From NCBI GenBank assembly GCA_003427395.1, contig BFEA01000816.1, forward strand, positions 239,135 to 273,663: a stretch of DNA of 34,529 nucleotides, written 5' to 3'. Positions 19,829 to 29,436 of the stretch are shown in pieces. Every line of letters begins with the position of its first letter. Positions within the stretch are counted from its first letter, which is position 1. This DNA is from Chara braunii (taxonomy: Eukaryota; Streptophyta; Charophyceae; Charales; Characeae). Under the pieces are notes generated by a model that ran no database searches, was not told where the DNA came from, and saw nothing but the letters and a program-made list of their open reading frames with translations. Both the position numbers and the translations under genes were made by a program.

Positions 19829-22800
19829 ATGGACCCAGTAAGGCTGCTCTATTGGAAAGACCCGGCGTGGAGCAAGGGCCTGCGTGCAGCAGACTTGGAT
19901 TTGAGGACGCTTAATGTAAATGGCTTGGCAACGACCACCCCAGATGAAAGGCAGGCCATATGGGAACTCATCAGAGGGGTTCAGGGCAAAGACTGGCCAG
20001 ACATTATTTGCATACAGGAAACCCACCTACAGGACAATCCGGAGCACCACAGAGCGCACCGCATGGTATGGCCACACCAGACCTTCAGAGCTCACGCACC
20101 TAAGCCAGGCAGTGCGGGCGTGGCCATATGGATACCGCCTTCTTCAAGGGCAAAGCCGGTCCACTAGGTGATGGATCAGGACGAGGGCAGATGGGTCTCG
20201 ATCTTGGCGATGTTAGAACTTGAGCTCATCTGCATAATCTGCGTGTATGCTCCAAATGTGGAAAAAGACAGACGCGAATTTTTCGAAACTCTGCGTCAGC
20301 AAATCCCTGCAGGCGTGCCAGTAATTATTGCAGGTGACTTTAATGCTGCTCCGGAATAGAGGTTGGACAGATGGAGAGTCCCCACCCCTTGCCCCCCGTA
20401 TATTGAGTCTGATGAAAGGATCGTTGAGGATCTGAACTCTTCCCTGCACCTTTTTGACTCCTTTAGAAGGGTTTTCCCCGCAGAAAGAAAATACTCTTGC
20501 TTCCTCACAACCGGGGCTGAAACCTGTTCAAGATCCAAAATCGATCTGATTCTTATGTCAGAGGATCTAGCGGGAGCAATGCAGTTCGTATTTATACTTC
20601 CACGCAGTCCCTTTACGGGACTTGACCATGAGGTATGCGGAGTTACCCTTACTTTTCGCCAACGACCAGATTCTGGTCCAGGCTTTTTCAAACTCAATAC
20701 CTCTCTCATTCACAAACGAGAATTCAAACATTTAGTCCAAAATGTGTGGGCCTACTAGCATCAACAGAAAATACATTTTGACTCTGAAGTCACCTGGTTC
20801 AATAACGGACTCTTTTACCTGGGTCGTAAGTGCAAATAATTTTCTAAAAAATTAGCAGTCAAACGTCATCAAGAGGAAATGAATATTCAATATCAGATTC
20901 AAAATCTGCAACAACAAGACCCTACCCTTCACCTCCAGACACTCCAAGACCAGCTGCTCGACTTTGCAACTTACAGATGGAATGGTATAAGAATCAGAGG
21001 TAAGATATCCAGACACTGCACCGAAGGGTCCATGGAGTCTGACTTCTTTGATCTAGCAAGAGTTAGAGCAAAGAGGCAGACTATAGAGGCCTTCCTGGAC
21101 CCTGTTACACCAGTGAGGCCGCTGGCCACCTCTACGCCGCAGTGCATGAAGGTGGTCGGGGACTTCTATAAGGATCTTTTTACGTCTCGTACCCCAGATG
21201 ACAACAACCCCACAAGAGCGAGAGAAATAGAGGACTTCCTCACCCCGCTTACCAAATCGCTTCCACAACAAATGCAAGAGGATCTCGACCTCCCGATCAC
21301 CAAGGAGGAGACATGGACGGCTCTCATGCAAATGGAGGAAGAAAAGCCCCCAGGTATAGATGGATTTCCAAAGGAATTTTGGGAGGCCTTCTGGTCCTTG
21401 ATGGCGGATGACCTGATGGCCTTTTTTTGCAAGGTATGGGAAGAGGGAGTGATGGGGGAAGCGGTGGGTCAAGGGGTCCTCACACTGCTGTATAAAAAAG
21501 GGGACAAAATAAATATCCGCAATTATCGCCAAATCACATTGCTAACAGTGGTCTACAAAATGATATCTAAAACATTAGCGAACCGCATAGCGCCTACATT
21601 ACAACAAATTATTCACCCCTCCTAAACGGGCTTCCTAAAAGGGAGACGCATTCACGATAACATCCTCCTAGTTAATGAGCTATTGAGGCTATCCCGACAG
21701 TCCAAATGCAATGCCGCCTTCCTCTTTATTGACTTTGAGAAGGCATATGACCATGTGGACTGACACTTTCTGGATAAGTGCTTGGAAAAAATGAACTTCG
21801 GGAGGAACTTTAGGAGGTGGGTGAGGATACTACACAGCAACGCCACCACTCGTGTGCAAATCAATGGGAACCTCGCTCCGGATTTTCCACTACAACGATC
21901 GGTCCGCCAAGGAGACCCAATAGCACCGTATCTTTTTGTGGTTGTGATGGAGGCTCTAGCGGCCAACCTTAGCATCATGATGGCGGAAGGCCTCCAGAGC
22001 AACCCAGGGTGACATGGCTCCCTCTAGAAACTCTTATTAGGGTATTGGGAATCCCACTTTCGGCAGATGGCAAGCCACCTAGCAATGATAATTGGATCAT
22101 GCAGTTGGCCCTGCGAAAGATAGGTACCTGGAAAGACAAGAACACGTCCCTCATGGGTAGAGCACTGGTCATAAACAATGTGGTACTGGCGTCCATCTGG
22201 TATAAGTCTGCAATCTGGCCTCTTTCTGGGAGGGCGTCCAAGACCCTAAAACAACAGGTGGCGGCCTTCCTGTGGAGACGGAACCATGAAGCCCAGCACG
22301 CCATCAGCCGCGTGGCCTGGGATGCGCTGATACAAACAAGAGCACAAGGAGGCCTGGGCATTCTTGACCCTGCCACCCAAACAGCAGCGCTTTCTCTTCA
22401 ATGGCTGAAACGACTTATATGTACCTCCGAACTCACTTGCGAACCTCTAGCCTGGGAACAACTGTCGAGATTGGCCCCAATTACCACACCCTCAACACAT
22501 CCCATGGCCTGGCTAGATGACGTCTTCTGGACAATCCCTAGACCCTCATCCAGTCCCCGACCACATTCAGACCGTGCAGCAGCCCGTCGGGACCTGCGGA
22601 ATGATGACTTCTGGTCCAAATTAATTAAGGACTGGAAGAGACTCCCGCTCCCGGATAGGCCATTTCCCGAAAGGTGGGAGGAGGTCGCTCGCCAACCACT
22701 ATTCGGGAACCGCTGGATAACGGACCGGCAGGGGAGGGTATTACTCAGCTCAAACAATCCATGGACTGGATGGGCAAAAAACGGGATCACAAGGGTTGGG

Positions 22801-24206
22801 CATCTATGGGACCAATCCAAAAATGGCTGGCTCTCTGAGGAGCAGCTGAGAGAGAAGCTCCCTCATTGCCACAGGATAGGGGAAGGACTAGACCAGATTC
22901 TTTTTGCTCTTCCCCTCACATGGGTACGGACTCTTCGGCGGGGGCCAACCATAGAGAAGGGAGACTGGGTAGTGTTAAGAGGAGATGCAACCCGGGTGGG
23001 GCAAGTAATAACAGATAGACTAAGGGAGGTGTTGGTAAACCTGTTCTACCGAACACAGCAGAACCACCTAATCCGGGGCGAGCCGGATGAGGTCTTCTGG
23101 ATTGATGTTAACTTACTCCATAGGGTAAGAGTCCTAAACAAAAGCGAAACCTGGGTGGCTTTTAAGCCAGAGATACCTATTCAGGATTTCCCAATAGATG
23201 TAGCGGAGTGGAGATGGGAGATTTCCGACAAGAAATGGGAGACCCAGATATCGGTACCTCCATACACTAGAAGTCAAAGTGACCTATCGGATGCTTAGGA
23301 CTAAAATAAAACTAAGAGATCGCATCATAGACCGCTGGGCACGCCGCCTCAATGTACCTATGGAATCCTTGAGACCCATTAAATGGTTCAGAGAGGTGAA
23401 AAGCAAACCAACCAAGTCTGCATCGTTGCAATGGAAGATCAACCACCGATGCCTTCCGACGAATGCATGGCTCATTGACCATACCCACCTGGAGCAGAAA
23501 GGGAGGGCTCTCCCCTGGTGCCATGCATGCAAGGAGGGCTTCCCCTCCCGGAAGATTAACGAAACGATAGAACACCTCTTCCTGCAGTGCCCTGCCTCCA
23601 TTCTCACTTGGCGGGGCTGGGTCCGGGTATGGAACCGATTAGACAACAGATAGAGATTGGCCATGGGAATGGAGGGCCCTGCTAACCGGTCACTGGAACG
23701 CCCAAACCTCGAACTTCACATCAAACCTGTTCAGGATGGGAAGGGAAGCTGTGCTATCGGCCATATGGCGACGCAGGTGCACTCTAGTTCTCGAAAATGC
23801 TCACATGGGAAGCGGCGAAACAGCAGAAATTATTAAAGACATGATTGAAACAGCAATTAGAGCTCGCTGGAGAAAGACAGTACAAGAGATGACAGCTCTC
23901 ACAAGAAGAGCAGACATCGCTCAAAAACTAAACGAATTCTGCATGGACTGGCTGGGGGGGGAACAGGGGGGACGGATTGCATGGATACAATGCGATGGCT
24001 GGCTGTTGGATGACGATGATCGTTTAGAAAAATCGCAGAAAATTTATCGATTACTCTTCCATAAATGGACTGAAATCCCCAGCAACATCCCACTCCCCCC
24101 GGTTTCCGAGTTCCCTGATCTCTTTCCCCCATCAAACAACACCTTAGTCAAATTGAGTTGGTATGGCCGAGATACTGAGGAGCCCCGTCCAGCACAATCC
24201 AGGTGA
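19829..24206 (+). pseudogene. LINE-A ORF2: APE / RT lacking FADD / zf-RVT
   Basis: Same layout as LINE-B ORF2. APE at 19900-20660 (LNVNGL, QETHL, VYAPN, GDFNAAPE, SKIDLIL, GLDHEV). RT motifs PGIDGFPKEFW (21353), LLYKKGD, IDFEKAYDHVD (21728) and RQGDPIAPYLF (21906) are present. The segment holding the catalytic FADD is missing: after EALAANL (ends 21970) only 17 nt precede the RPPEQPRV block at 21988, against 222 nt in LINE-B. zf-RVT at about 23370-23600: LPWCHAC...EHLFLQC. Stops at 20165, 20357, 20756, 20837, 21623 and 21761. Frame changes occur at the deletion, near 23280 and after 23650. It ends KLSWYGRD... with TGA at 24204-24206. Confidence 0.9.
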
Positions 24207-24824
24207 GACTGGTCAGGATGGAGGAAGGGAATAGGAGTTTCAGTCTTCTGCCCCGGTCGCCCCCCGGATGCAGAACCTGCCTCCTTATCCCCACTCACAC
24301 CTGGTCAGTCCACCCATGATTCGACTGGAATGACAGGTCCCCATATCTACAGTGCCTGTTGGAGAAAAGGGTGTGGGACCAGTACGTTGATGGATACTTG
24401 GCGCCAGAATTAAGGTGAAGAGGCCCCCCCCCAAAAAAAATAAAAAAATCTCTCTACCCTATGCGATGCGGGGAAAGAGCTGGATGGTGGGAGATATTTT
24501 TCAGCTTTCTAGTAGTTCCTTGTTTCAAAAAAAGGAGGGAGGAGGATGCCAGTACGTAGCAGTAGGAATCTGGCGCCGAAATCAGGGCGAAGAGGCTCCC
24601 CCCCCTGCTCAGTCAATCCCCTGGTCTCCAGGGCAATCAGTGCTGGCAGGTTCTTACTACGTTTCCTCTGATGTGTTCTGATGTATTCCAATTGTATCAC
24701 ACTCATAAGGGACGCTGGACCCGTTTTCCAGCAGGTGATGCTCCCCACCAATAGATGGAGCCTATCCCCGGGTGCTAGCGGTGTCTACTCTCATCAGCAT
24801 CGCTAGCACTGGAGGGATCTGTTT

Positions 24825-24853
<29 letters not shown>
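24207..24853 (+). other. LINE-A 3' UTR, hairpin tail and poly(A)
   Basis: TGGCGCC...AAGGTGAAGAGGC occurs at about 24399 and again, variant, at about 24571, so the motif is duplicated here. A CCCTGG TCT CCAGGG hairpin lies near 24619-24633. The shared tail begins GGGACGCTGG at 24709, with hairpin 1 at 24714-24732 and hairpin 2 with perfect arms GTGCTAGCG (24772-24780) and CGCTAGCAC (24801-24809). Poly(A) 24828-24853 is followed by the 3' TSD. Confidence 0.85.
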
Positions 24854-24855
<2 letters not shown>

Positions 24856-25113
24856 CCTGGGATCGAGGGGCTCAATCAACCCTGATAGCCATAGTACTCG
24901 ATCGAGCCATGAACGTCAGCTATGGTACTAGCGCTGATTGAGAACTCAACCTTCGAGCTCTGTTAGGATGTAAGTTGGGTGTGGGTGTGTCCCGAGCGGC
25001 CACAGCAGGACCTGACCAGCCACTTCCACTTGGCGCGCTGCTCCCACATTGGTCCAGGTTACAGGGCAGGATAACTCGCGCCAGCCAGCCAGCCGGTCAA
25101 CACCGGTTACCTG

Positions 25114-25167
25114 TGTTGACTCGCAACAGGTGTTGATTGGTGTTGACTCGCAACAGGTGTTGATTGG
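25114..25167. repeat. Two identical 27-bp tandem repeats
   Basis: TGTTGACTCGCAACAGG plus GTGTTGATTGG, repeated exactly at 25114-25140 and 25141-25167. It sits beside an inverted repeat using the same TGTTGAC word. Confidence 0.95.
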
Positions 25168-25173
25168 TGGCCA

Positions 25174-25210
25174 TGGCCAGTCAACAACGGTTACCAGTGT
25201 TGACTGGCCA
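25174..25210. repeat. Perfect 13-bp inverted repeat, 11-nt loop
   Basis: TGGCCAGTCAACA (25174-25186) and TGTTGACTGGCCA (25198-25210). It could extrude as a cruciform or form an RNA hairpin. Function unknown. Confidence 0.9.
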
Positions 25211-25324
25211 TGTGAGCTGGCCACCAATGCTCCTCAGGGCACTGAAAGTGACGGCAACGGGAAGATAACCCACTGCAGCACCTAGGTGGTGCCGCCACTC
25301 AGGCATGAAACCTACTGAGCTACC

Positions 25325-25426
25325 GACTTCACCTGAATAGAACGCCCGGTCATTATCGCTGCATCGGGACCGAAAGTTGTGCCAAATACAGCCATAATGA
25401 CTGGGCGTTGTATTCGGGTGAAGACT
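25325..25426. repeat. Foldback element, about 31-bp inverted arms
   Basis: 25325-25356 (GACTTCACCTGAATAGAACG...) is complementary, with about four mismatches, to 25394-25426 (...CGTTGTATTCGGGTGAAG). The loop is about 37 nt. A tRNA A-box-like word lies on the minus strand at 25306-25317, just outside. Probably a small foldback transposon remnant. Confidence 0.65.
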
Positions 25427-25466
25427 GTAGTCTACGGGACACCACCACCTATGCCATAAGCTTTAC

Positions 25467-25494
25467 AAGAAAAGAAAAGAAAAGAAAAGAAAAA
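25467..25494. repeat. (GAAAA)n microsatellite
   Basis: About five GAAAA units following GCTTTACAA. Confidence 0.85.
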
Positions 25495-25639
25495 GCATAA
25501 CCTTGCTGTTCATCCACCCTCACCTATGCCATAATCCTGGCAGTTTATTCGCTTTCACAAAAGCCATATTAAGCCATAATAAGCCGTGGAGGACCAGACA
25601 GTGCGGCGATGGTGTTGACAAGTTTTGTGTTCAAGTTAC

Positions 25640-25821
25640 CGACCTCCAAATGGTCATAGTCAGCTGCATTGTATGCTGCTCTTCTGCCATCCCCTCCTGC
25701 TCCTTTTCCAGAAGGGCTGTCTTCATCGTCGGAAGAGTCGTCGGACTGCGGGGCCTCACCCTTGGAGGACCGGACGATGCCTGAACCCCCATGTTCTCCC
25801 ACTGACAGGCGACCAGATTCG
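25640..25821 (-). CDS. Possible exon of an IFT46-like gene
   Basis: On the minus strand an open frame encodes SESGRLSVG..., an acidic stretch QSDDSSDDEDSPSG, then AAYNAADYDHLEV. IFT46, a subunit of the intraflagellar transport B complex, has an acidic N-terminus followed by a conserved (A/G)Y(D/N)xADYxHLxV motif just before its globular domain. Motif and order match here. A plausible 5' splice site (GGTCG then GTAACT) ends the exon right after LEV, and a pyrimidine-rich stretch ending GGTGGTGCAG marks a possible 3' splice site at 25821/25822. No other IFT46 exon was found in the window; they would lie beyond, across TE-filled introns. It could also be a gene fragment, or a chance match over a motif of 12 residues. 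Confidence 0.45.
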
Positions 25822-26097
25822 CTGCACCACCAACCAACAAAAGGGGGGCAGGGACAAACCAAAATGGATATGCAATGAGCTGCAAACAGCAGAAGGTTCC
25901 TTTTCCCTGTCCAAAAGAGAGGAGGGGTTGGGGAGGGGGGGCGGGGGGCGGGGGACTGGGGGAAGTGAAATACAGTGAGTGGTCAGCCCAGGCCATGAGG
26001 CTGAATGGTACACACAAATATAGCGGTTAGTAAACAGAGCAAGAGTTCAAAGTCGGATGGAATCAGATGAAAACAGTAATTTTTTTAATTTTTTTTT
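25822..26097. other. Anonymous sequence flanking the IFT46-like exon
   Basis: Contains a G-rich run (about 25919-25962, GGGGGGGCGGGGGGCGGGGG-type) able to form a G-quadruplex on the plus strand, and T-rich sequence near 26080. No coding feature is supported. Confidence 0.5.
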
Positions 26098-27017
26098 TAA
26101 CACAGTAGGTGTTTGGGCATAATTGTGGTCTGAGGTTGTGGGTTCAAAACTCCGAGCCTCTGCGCAGCCACCCCGGCTGGCTGGCGTTTACATAATGCAT
26201 GGTCACGAGCATACCCCCTTGGGCTGATGCAGGTAAGCTATTACAGGCACTGCCTGCGCACCACCCAAGGGTTAGTCCATGGTGGTGGTTGTTTTTTTTC
26301 TGTTTTTCTTTTTGAAAATGTTGGGGCTTGATTATGAGGGAGGTTGCCCGAGGATGTTGGCCATAGATTGTTCTGATGATCCCCCTCAGTCTGGCATAGC
26401 GTACATTGGCACCATTTGAAACTGTAGTACATGTGGTTGAGGACGACTGTTATAGAATGATGAACATGGGTTCAACTACAGAGAACAACATAATTTCTAT
26501 ACACATACTACACAACATATACAGCCCACAAATACACATACGATGCTTACGGATGGATATGGCCTATGCATAGATACTCCAGCTGACGATACACATACAG
26601 TTAACATCAGTGCCAGGGAGGGGTATCCAGTCCTTACTAGGGTGTCATAGACTCAATCTGGGTCTGGGGGGCCTTTCAGATGGGGGTCGGTAACTAGGGT
26701 TGGGTAGGGGTTTAACACCCCACCCACTCTGGGCTTGCCCGTGAGCCGCCTAGCCCTGGGCAAGCTGGGCCAGTCAGGGCTTGTCCGTTGAGTCTGCCTA
26801 AGTCTGGCTGGTGCCTCGGTAGGATTCTGGGTAGTAATTGTGGGGCTGATAGGATACTGCTTGTGCCTGGCGTCCGAAGTTCCCCGGTGGCAAGGCTCAC
26901 TCACCTGTGCTTCAACTAGGGTTGGGACGGGGATAATACCCGCTCCGGGCTTGTCCCGGGCGTGTCCCGTTGAGCCTGCCTAGTCGTGGTGCCTGTAACT
27001 GCTATTCGGTCCAAGTC

Positions 27018-27087
27018 TTTTTTCTTTTTTTTTTACTACTGGTGACTGCTCTTACCAGCACCCCTAGCATCCGCTCGGGTTGTTTTC

Positions 27088-27148
<61 letters not shown>
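27018..27148 (+). mobile_element. Severely 5'-truncated LINE-tail insertion with 10-bp TSD
   Basis: GGTCCAAGTC occurs at 27008-27017 and 27149-27158, flanking a T-rich start, the 3' portion of the shared tail (ACTGCTCTTACCAGCACCCC...GGGTTGTTTTCTC), a C run of about 20 and a poly(A) of about 37. The related uninterrupted repeat has a single CGGTCCAAGT at 2826-2835, i.e. the empty site. Confidence 0.85.
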
Positions 27149-27149
<1 letters not shown>

Positions 27150-27233
27150 GTCCAAGTCATGCTCTGAGATAACGAGGTGATAGTCCAAGGTGATTAACAC
27201 TGAGGTAGGGTAGTAAGCACTCTTTCTGCATTC

Positions 27234-27665
27234 TTCTGCATTCTCAATCCTAGGGCCCTATGGATAGCGGGGGGAGGGCAGGGGTTAAGAGATGGACGGA
27301 GAGCTCACTGGTGCCCCCCAGTGCCCCGCTCCAATCCTCGACCCAGCTGCAGGATAGGCAAGGAAGTGAGTTTTTTTGATGACTTTGATATGGGACGCTG
27401 GACCCGGTTTCCAGCACTAGGGCGTTTTAGCAGGCCTCTGTGGTCTTCTGTATTTTCTGCATCTTCATTTTGTATTCTGCATTCTCAATGTTAGGCGCCC
27501 TATGGATAGCAGGGGGAGGGCAGGGGTTAAGAGATGGAGGGAGAGTTCACTGGTGCCCCCCAGTGCCCCGCTCCAATCCTTGACCCAGCTGCAGGATAGG
27601 CAAGGAAGTGAGTTCTTTTGATGGTTTTGATATGGGACGCTGGACCCGGTTTCCAGCACTAGGGC
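27234..27665. repeat. 190-bp duplicated block, period 241 bp, each with a tail hairpin
   Basis: 27234-27424 and 27475-27665 share TTCTGCATTCTCAAT, GCCCTATGGATAGC, GGGCAGGGGTTAAGAGATGG, CAGCTGCAGGATAGGCAAGG and the hairpin GCTGGACCCGGTTTCCAGC (27398-27416 and 27639-27657) followed by ACTAGGGCG. Both copies hold the LINE-tail hairpin only; the rest of the tail is absent. Confidence 0.9.
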
Positions 27666-27713
27666 GGCACCTGTTCCATCGAGCTATTAAAAGATGTATC
27701 CAGGATGTATCAT

Positions 27714-27830
27714 GGGACGTTGGACCCGTTTTCCACCAGGTGACGCTCCCCACCAATAGATGGAGCGGCCCGCCAGGCAAAGCCTCTATCCCGGTGGTTC
27801 TCTTACCACCACCAGGATGGAGGATTTGCA
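27714..27830 (+). mobile_element. LINE-tail/SINE-like copy, degenerate
   Basis: GGGACGTTGGACCCGTTTTCC starts the copy, with hairpin 1 weakened by two changes (GTTGGA/TCCACC). GTGACGCTCCCCACCAATAG and GATGGAGC follow, then a diverged 3' part with no poly(A). Confidence 0.7.
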
Positions 27831-28104
27831 CAAGGAGGTAGGGTAGTAAGAATAGGGGGTGCGCTGGGAGAATGATGAGAGGATGGGTCGGGAAGCGGCC
27901 GCACAAATTGAACGATTGTCAGGACAACCAATGGCTGGCTGGTGCAGCAACCACCGTGTGCCTGGTACCCGGCCTCTACAACAACCTGGACTTATAAAGA
28001 AAAGAAAAACGAAAAAAGAAAAAAAAGAATTCTACTAAGCCCTGGACAGGATTGTGGTCAGGTTCATCGATGGCCGTAGTTGCAGTCAGATAAATTTTAG
28101 GAAA

Positions 28105-29436
28105 CGCTGTATAACTTGACAGTCAAAGCCACATACAGCTTACTCCGTCCAAAAATCAACCTCAGGGACCAGGTGGAAGAGCGATGGATGAAACAACTGA
28201 ATATTGCTAAAGAATCGCTGCGGGGCGTGAAATGGTTCCAGCTCACCAAGAAGAAACCGGCAAACTTGGCATCCTTGCAATGGCAGATGGAACACCGCTG
28301 CCTACCAACCAACAACTGGCTGATAGACANAACCACCTTGGAACAGAGGGGGCTGGCACTCCCCTGGTGCAGAATATGCNCCAACNCATTTCCATCTAGA
28401 AAGATACCGGAGACACTGGAACACATATTCCTGCAATGCCCGGGAGCGGTCTGGCTTTGGCGCTGGTGGGACAGAGTATGGGACCAGTTAGGCACAGGGG
28501 TACCTTGGCCTTGGGACTGGAAAGCCCTGCTGTTTGAAAGGTGGCCTCTTGAACAGCCAGATGATTTCACACTCAATATCTTTCAACAAGGAAGAAGGGC
28601 AATCATGTGGGCACTGTGGAGACGCTGCACGTATGAAATGGAAGGAGTGAGGTTGGAGGGGCCAGAATTTACAGAGAGTATACAACAACAGATCCATACA
28701 ACCATAATAGGGAAATGGGAAGAAACTAAAAAACAGATCAATCATATTCACACTGGGAAAGAGATACAACAGAGGATACTAGACTTCGGCAAAAACTGGC
28801 TCGGGGGGGAAATGGGGGGGAGGATAGGACGGGTGGAATGGAATGGAGGAAGCAGGGGACAAGGGGAAAGGGGCGACATGACAATTACCAAAGACTACAA
28901 ACTCCTTTTCAATGACTGGACCAAACTGGATGACTCGACCCCAATGAGGCCGAGCAGCGACTTCCCGGATTTCTTTCCCCCCCCTGCAAACAGTTTAGTA
29001 GGAATTTCTTGGTATGGGGGAGAGTGATTGGGCCTTCAAGGTTTCGGATTTACCAGGGAGTTGTTGTCCTTTGGGTTTAGTAGGAATCTTCGGGTATGAG
29101 GAAGAGCGGTAGGAGTCTTCAAGTTTTCTGATGCTGTGTTTAACCATGTCTGGACGTGAAGGGAGGGACTAGAACGTAGAAGCAGATATCTGGCACCAAT
29201 TTTAGGTGAAGAGCCCCCCCCCTCATAGCAATAGCCTGTCCAGTCAATCCCCTGGGTTCCAGGGCAATCAATGCTGGCAGGACCCCATCAAAAAAGAGAT
29301 GATGTATTCAATGGGACGCTGGACCCGATTTCCAGCAGGTGCTGCTCCCCACCAATAGATGGAGCCTCCCCGACGGTGCTAGATGTGTCTGCTCTTATGT
29401 TCTTATCAGCACACCTAGCATCCAATTGGGTTGTTG

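Larger units (their letters stand above)
4021..24854 (+). mobile_element. LINE-A: full-span non-LTR retrotransposon, interrupted by LINE-B
   Basis: The outer boundaries are given by the 12-bp direct repeat TCCTGGGATCGA at 4009-4020 and 24855-24866, the second copy lying directly after the poly(A). Order: rDNA-derived 5' end, about 95-bp unit array, ORF1 (6012 onward), interruption by LINE-B (7952-19386), end of ORF1 (19388-19789), ORF2 (19829-24206), 3' UTR and hairpin tail (24709-24827), poly(A) (24828-24853). Its own sequence totals about 9.4 kb. It is plant L1-like in design: ORF1 with DUF4283-like domain and zinc knuckle, ORF2 with APE, RT and zf-RVT, and no RNase H seen. Many stops and frameshifts plus loss of the RT FADD motif make it inactive. 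It looks clearly more GC-rich than LINE-B. Confidence 0.85.
26098..28030 (+). mobile_element. Second, disrupted copy of the 1.4-kb retroposon
   Basis: Matches 1639-3045 in the same order: TGAGGTTG(T/C)GGGTTCAAAACTC (26133), TATTACAG...TGCCTGCGCACCACCCA (26239-26270), CACATAC-rich sequence (26500-26560), CCTGGCGTCCGAAGTTCCC (26866), CACTGAGGTAGGGTAGTA (27198), and the 3' end TGTGCCTGGTA...CCGGCCTCTACAACA (27957 onward) plus an A-rich tail to about 28028. It is broken by a LINE-tail insertion (27018-27148) and by a duplicated block (27234-27665). The A box is partly deleted. No TSD was found. Confidence 0.65.

Noticed and set aside
14498-24206. Reassigned stop codons (TAA/TAG as Gln, as in some green algae)
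   Set aside because: Some stops do align with Gln, but others align with Trp, Arg or Glu and include TGA, and frameshifts and deletions are present too. Pseudogene decay explains all of them.
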